Shown here piece after piece: positions 13,821-16,763 of a stretch of 16,763 nt of DNA. The stretch comes from an uncultured Ilumatobacter sp. Lineage in GTDB: Bacteria; Actinomycetota; Acidimicrobiia; Acidimicrobiales; Ilumatobacteraceae. The DNA is taken from positions 1 to 16,763 of the forward strand of contig CALCXK010000095.1 in assembly GCA_937905835.1 (NCBI GenBank), read 5' to 3'. The notes beneath the pieces are model-generated. The model saw nothing but the letters and a program-made list of their open reading frames with translations. It was not told the DNA's origin and did no database searches. Position 1 is the first letter of the stretch, and every line of letters starts with the position of its first letter. A program made the translations under genes and the position numbers.

Positions 13821-15005
13821 ATGGACGACCTAAACGACTTCCGTCAACGTTGCATCGACTTCATGGGTTCGCGCCCGACGCCGTTAGGTGCACCGACGTT
13901 CGACGAGTCGTGCGCGTTCCACGCTGCAGCCTCAGCGGCAGGCGTCGGCGCAGGTGTCCCGTATCCCACCGAGTTCGGCGGGGCCGGATTGACGAATGCC
14001 CACGACAAGGTGTGGCGCGAGGTCAAAGAGAACTACCCGGTGATGGAAAGTGAGTTCGTCATCAGCCACGGCATGTGCCTGCCGATGATGAACGACCATG
14101 GCACCGACGAGCAGAAGCGCCGGTTCATGCCGGATCTGATCTCCGGCAAGACGCTGTGGTGCCAGATGTTTTCTGAACCTGGCGCCGGCTCAGACGTTGC
14201 ATCACTGCAGACCAAGGCCGAACTCGACGGCGACGAGTGGATTATCAACGGGCAGAAGGTCTGGACCACGTTGGCGCACAAGTCGCAGTACGGATTGTGC
14301 GTGGCACGAAACGACGCTGACCAGGTCAAGCATGCGGGCCTGTCGATGTTCATCCTCGACATGCAAGCACCGGGCGTGGAGATCCGTCCGATCAACCAGA
14401 TCAACGGCGAGTCGCATTTCAACGAGGTCTTCTTCACCGATCTGGCTATTCCGAAAGACTGGCTACTCGGAGAACTCAACACCGGCTGGAAGCTCGCCAC
14501 TGCAATGCTGATGTACGAACGTGTCGCGATCGGTGCGGGTGGCGGCGGCGGCATCAACCGGCCGATGTACGACCAACTCCACAACTACGCGACGGCATCG
14601 GGAACGATCGACAATCCGGTCATTCGCGATCAAATGATGCAGGTGTATTCGATGGAGACCACCAAGGCGCTCATCGCCATGCGGACCCGAGCCGAGATGA
14701 AGGCCGGTAACACGCCTGGCCCAGGTGGCTCGCTCGGCAAGTTGTACGGCTCGGTCATTGCCTGGCGGATGCGTGAGATCGCACTCCAGATCGCCGGCAT
14801 GTCATCGGTGGCATGGGCCGACGACGACCCGCACGGTGGCAGCGCACAGAGCCTGACCTTGCGCAGTTTCGCTTCGGGTATCGCTGGGGGCACCGACGAA
14901 ATTCAACGCAATATCATCGGCGATCGCGTTCTCGGCCTGCCGCGGGAACCTGCTGTCGACAAAGGCGTGCCGTTTCGCAACCTCAAAGTTGGAACCCAAG
15001 CCTGA
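13821..15005 (+). CDS. acyl-CoA dehydrogenase family protein (FadE-like)
   Basis: A 394-residue flavoprotein that oxidises acyl-CoA to the 2,3-enoyl-CoA. The substrate/FAD motif MFSEPGAGSDVASLQTKA lies at 116-133, followed by INGQKVWTTLAHKSQYGL (142-159), and the C-terminal GGTDEIQRNIIGDRVLGLPRE block at 356-376. In MCAD-type enzymes the catalytic Glu lies in the YEGT motif; here that position is Gly356 (IAGGT). A Glu is instead found at E233 in LMYERVAIGAG, the place used by isovaleryl-CoA and long-chain acyl-CoA dehydrogenases. The enzyme is therefore probably active with the base in the alternative position, suggesting branched or bulky acyl-CoA substrates (inference). ATG 13821 is supported by a -10-like box 6 nt upstream. 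It converges with the acyl-CoA synthetase gene. Confidence 0.94.
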   Translation: MDDLNDFRQRCIDFMGSRPTPLGAPTFDESCAFHAAASAAGVGAGVPYPTEFGGAGLTNAHDKVWREVKENYPVMESEFVISHGMCLPMMNDHGTDEQKRRFMPDLISGKTLWCQMFSEPGAGSDVASLQTKAELDGDEWIINGQKVWTTLAHKSQYGLCVARNDADQVKHAGLSMFILDMQAPGVEIRPINQINGESHFNEVFFTDLAIPKDWLLGELNTGWKLATAMLMYERVAIGAGGGGGINRPMYDQLHNYATASGTIDNPVIRDQMMQVYSMETTKALIAMRTRAEMKAGNTPGPGGSLGKLYGSVIAWRMREIALQIAGMSSVAWADDDPHGGSAQSLTLRSFASGIAGGTDEIQRNIIGDRVLGLPREPAVDKGVPFRNLKVGTQA

Positions 15006-15079
15006 CTGTCATTCGCCGTTGCTGCAGCCCACTATTGTGTGCCTGGTGTGAACGACAGCAAGAACACGTCCGCTGGTCA

Positions 15080-15164
15080 CACGCTGAGGGCTGTGTCGGC
15101 TGAGCGCGCGTTTCCGGGCCTACACGTGTCCGACTCGATCTGAAACCAAGCTGACCTCAGCGTG
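15080..15164. other. wide inverted repeat in the convergent fadE/fadD gap
   Basis: CACGCTGAGG (15080-15089) and CCTCAGCGTG (15155-15164) are perfect 10-bp complements separated by 65 nt, in the 164-bp interval 15006-15169 between convergent genes. The loop is long for an intrinsic terminator and no T-run follows. The rest of the gap shows no convincing gene. Confidence 0.35.
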
Positions 15165-15169
15165 ACAGT

Positions 15170-16747
15170 TCAGCCTCGAAGCTCGCGTTTGAGGATCTTG
15201 CCCGTGGCGTTGCGCGGCAGTTCGTCGATGAAGCGAACGGACTGCGGCACCTTGAACCGGGCGAGCCGCTCACGACAGAAGTTCAAGATCGCGGTCTCGT
15301 CCAAATTCGAGCCGTCAAAATCGGCGGACTTCACGATGACTGCTTGGCCGACCTCACCCCACTTTTCGTCGGGCAGCCCGATCACCGCGACGTCGGCGAT
15401 GCCTGGCAGGTCGAACAGCACCGACTCGACCTCGGACGGATACACGTTCTCGCCACCGGAGATGTACATGTCCTTCCATCGGTCGACAATGTACATGTAG
15501 CCGTCTTCGTCGATCTGTGCCGCGTCGCCGGTGCGGAGCCAGCCATCGGTGATCGCATCGGCGGTCGCCTCGGGATTATTCCAGTAGCCCGGCGTGATGT
15601 TCGGACCCTTGCACCAGAGCTCGCCAATCTCACCAGCAGCCACATCGTTACCGTCTTCGCCAACGACCCGGATCGCCGTATTCATTGCCGGCAGCCCTGC
15701 CGAGCCAGCCTTGATGACGGCCATCTCCGGCGAGATCGACGTGACCAGCGGGCTCGTCTCGGTCATTCCGAAGGCTTGGACGAGCGGGCAGCCGACCTTC
15801 TCCCACATTTGCAGCAGCGGCAAGGCAGCGGGTGCTCCACCGATTGCCGTCGTGACCATGCGCGAGAAGTCGGTGTTCTTGAACCTCTCGTGCTGACCCA
15901 TAAACAGGTAGTTCGCTGGCACCCCGAGGAAGTGCGTGATGCCGATTTCGGGGTCGCCGATGAGGCCGAGCGCTTCGCCCGGCTCAAAGGTGCGCATGAT
16001 CAAGGTTGAGCCACCAAAGTACGCCGCTGGGTTCGTGTAACAGTTCAGGCCGCCGGTGTGGAACAGCGGGAGAAAACAGAAGTTGACCATCGACCGCGAC
16101 AGATTGCTCAGCTCGGCGAGATTCACCGAGTTCCAAAACGACATGCCGTGCGTGATGATCGCGCCCTTAGGGCGGCCCGTCGTCCCCGACGTGTACATAA
16201 TCGTCAGCGGATCATCATGGGTGAGCTCGGGCATCACCGGCGCCGCTGCGGGGTCGGTATCGATGCGGTTCGCTGCGGCGGCGAGCCCATCGTCGTAGTC
16301 GACACTCCCCACGGGATGCGACCCTGCCCCGCTGAACACGACGAGGTGCGGCACATTGGCCCGCTCGGCAAGTTCGGCAGCGGTGTCGCCGAACTCTGGG
16401 TCAGCACAGAGCACGGTAGCGCCAGCATCACTGACGATGTAGTCGAGTTCGTGAACGGTGAGCCGCCAGTTGACGGGCACGAAGACCGCTCCGAGCCGAG
16501 CACAAGCGAACTGCACTTCGATGAACTCGACACGGTTCATCGAGAACATCACGACGCGGTCACCCCGGCCAACGCCGAAGTCGTCACGCAACATCGCCGC
16601 TGATCGGCCGACCCGTTCGTCGGCCTCACGCCAGTTACAGACCAACCCAGCGCCGTCACCACGGGAGTCAATGTCGGCCCAGGCCGGTCGACTAGGGCTG
16701 ACCATCGCGTGGTGAGCAACCCAGTCATACGCAGGTGCAATTGGCAT
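15170..16747 (-). CDS. acyl-CoA synthetase (AMP-forming, FadD-like)
   Basis: A 525-residue adenylate-forming enzyme that activates a carboxylic acid to its CoA thioester via acyl-AMP. Motifs in order: A3 P-loop YTSGTTGRPKG (185-195), A5 QAFGMTET (324-331), A7 GWLRTGD (402-408), hinge region VDRWKDMYISGGENVYPSEVE (421-441) and the catalytic lysine K517 in ATGKILKREL. The length is normal for medium- or long-chain fatty acyl-CoA synthetases; benzoate- or coumarate-type ligases share these motifs, so the acid is not determined. ATG 16747 gives MPIAPAYDWVAHHAM, a normal start. Only 16 bases of upstream sequence are available and they contain no in-frame stop, so a longer N-terminus outside the window cannot be excluded. 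It converges with the acyl-CoA dehydrogenase gene. Confidence 0.94.
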   Translation of the reverse strand: MPIAPAYDWVAHHAMVSPSRPAWADIDSRGDGAGLVCNWREADERVGRSAAMLRDDFGVGRGDRVVMFSMNRVEFIEVQFACARLGAVFVPVNWRLTVHELDYIVSDAGATVLCADPEFGDTAAELAERANVPHLVVFSGAGSHPVGSVDYDDGLAAAANRIDTDPAAAPVMPELTHDDPLTIMYTSGTTGRPKGAIITHGMSFWNSVNLAELSNLSRSMVNFCFLPLFHTGGLNCYTNPAAYFGGSTLIMRTFEPGEALGLIGDPEIGITHFLGVPANYLFMGQHERFKNTDFSRMVTTAIGGAPAALPLLQMWEKVGCPLVQAFGMTETSPLVTSISPEMAVIKAGSAGLPAMNTAIRVVGEDGNDVAAGEIGELWCKGPNITPGYWNNPEATADAITDGWLRTGDAAQIDEDGYMYIVDRWKDMYISGGENVYPSEVESVLFDLPGIADVAVIGLPDEKWGEVGQAVIVKSADFDGSNLDETAILNFCRERLARFKVPQSVRFIDELPRNATGKILKRELRG

Positions 16748-16763
16748 CCCGACATGCTGCCAG

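Noticed and set aside
15048..15143. 31-codon open frame starting at GTG 15048
   Set aside because: Too short to support from sequence alone, no ribosome site, spacing of 9 nt from the TATTGT box is less ideal, and the next plus-strand gene is absent, so a leader peptide role has no target.
1..16763. Defence island, prophage, CRISPR or secondary-metabolite cluster
   Set aside because: All sizeable genes belong to metabolic or regulatory families; no nuclease, helicase, integrase, repeat-spacer array or synthase module was seen.

Overview
The window looks like chromosomal DNA of a high-GC actinobacterium, most likely a marine Acidimicrobiia/Ilumatobacter-type organism. That placement is my inference. 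It rests on GC-rich codon use, an SCO6745-family protein, a fused CysN-CysC, many FadD/FadE/CaiB-type genes, and several start codons with a TANNNT-like -10 box only 6-8 nt upstream, as in leaderless actinobacterial genes. I see no rRNA, tRNA, CRISPR array, transposase or phage gene. No gene-free stretch exceeds 300 bases. The longest is 221 bp (5767-5987), which holds a long perfect palindrome.

Region 1 (13-5766, minus strand) is a compact five-gene catabolic cluster: TetR regulator, formylglycine-type sulfatase, metallo-beta-lactamase-fold hydrolase resembling AtsA-type arylsulfatases, haloalkane dehalogenase, SCO6745-family protein. TetR/sulfatase and MBL/dehalogenase overlap by ATGA, and the last pair is 4 bp apart. 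The only real gap, between sulfatase and MBL gene, carries a copy of a dispersed repeat. Two unrelated sulfatase folds together with a dehalogenase suggest use of sulfated and/or halogenated organic compounds.

Region 2 (5988-8133, plus strand) diverges from TetR and encodes a family III CoA transferase (CaiB/BaiF) and an SDR oxidoreductase. A perfect 43-bp palindrome overlaps the start of the CoA transferase.

Region 3 (8227-12635, minus strand) holds, in transcription order, a TesB-type thioesterase, an Rrf2 regulator without cysteines, CysD and the CysN-CysC fusion. The last two activate sulfate to APS and PAPS. A 27-bp dyad lies over the probable leaderless start of cysD and is a good candidate Rrf2 operator. 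A 60-bp hairpin-forming repeat sits between cysD and cysNC and is related to the repeat in region 1.

Region 4 (12771-16747) has a 2-oxoglutarate/Fe(II) oxygenase and an acyl-CoA dehydrogenase on the plus strand, facing an acyl-CoA synthetase on the minus strand. With the thioesterase, CoA transferase and SDR these give the area a fatty-acid/acyl-CoA catabolic character. Sulfatases that release sulfate and a CysDNC system that consumes it lie in the same neighbourhood, but I see no direct proof that they are co-regulated.
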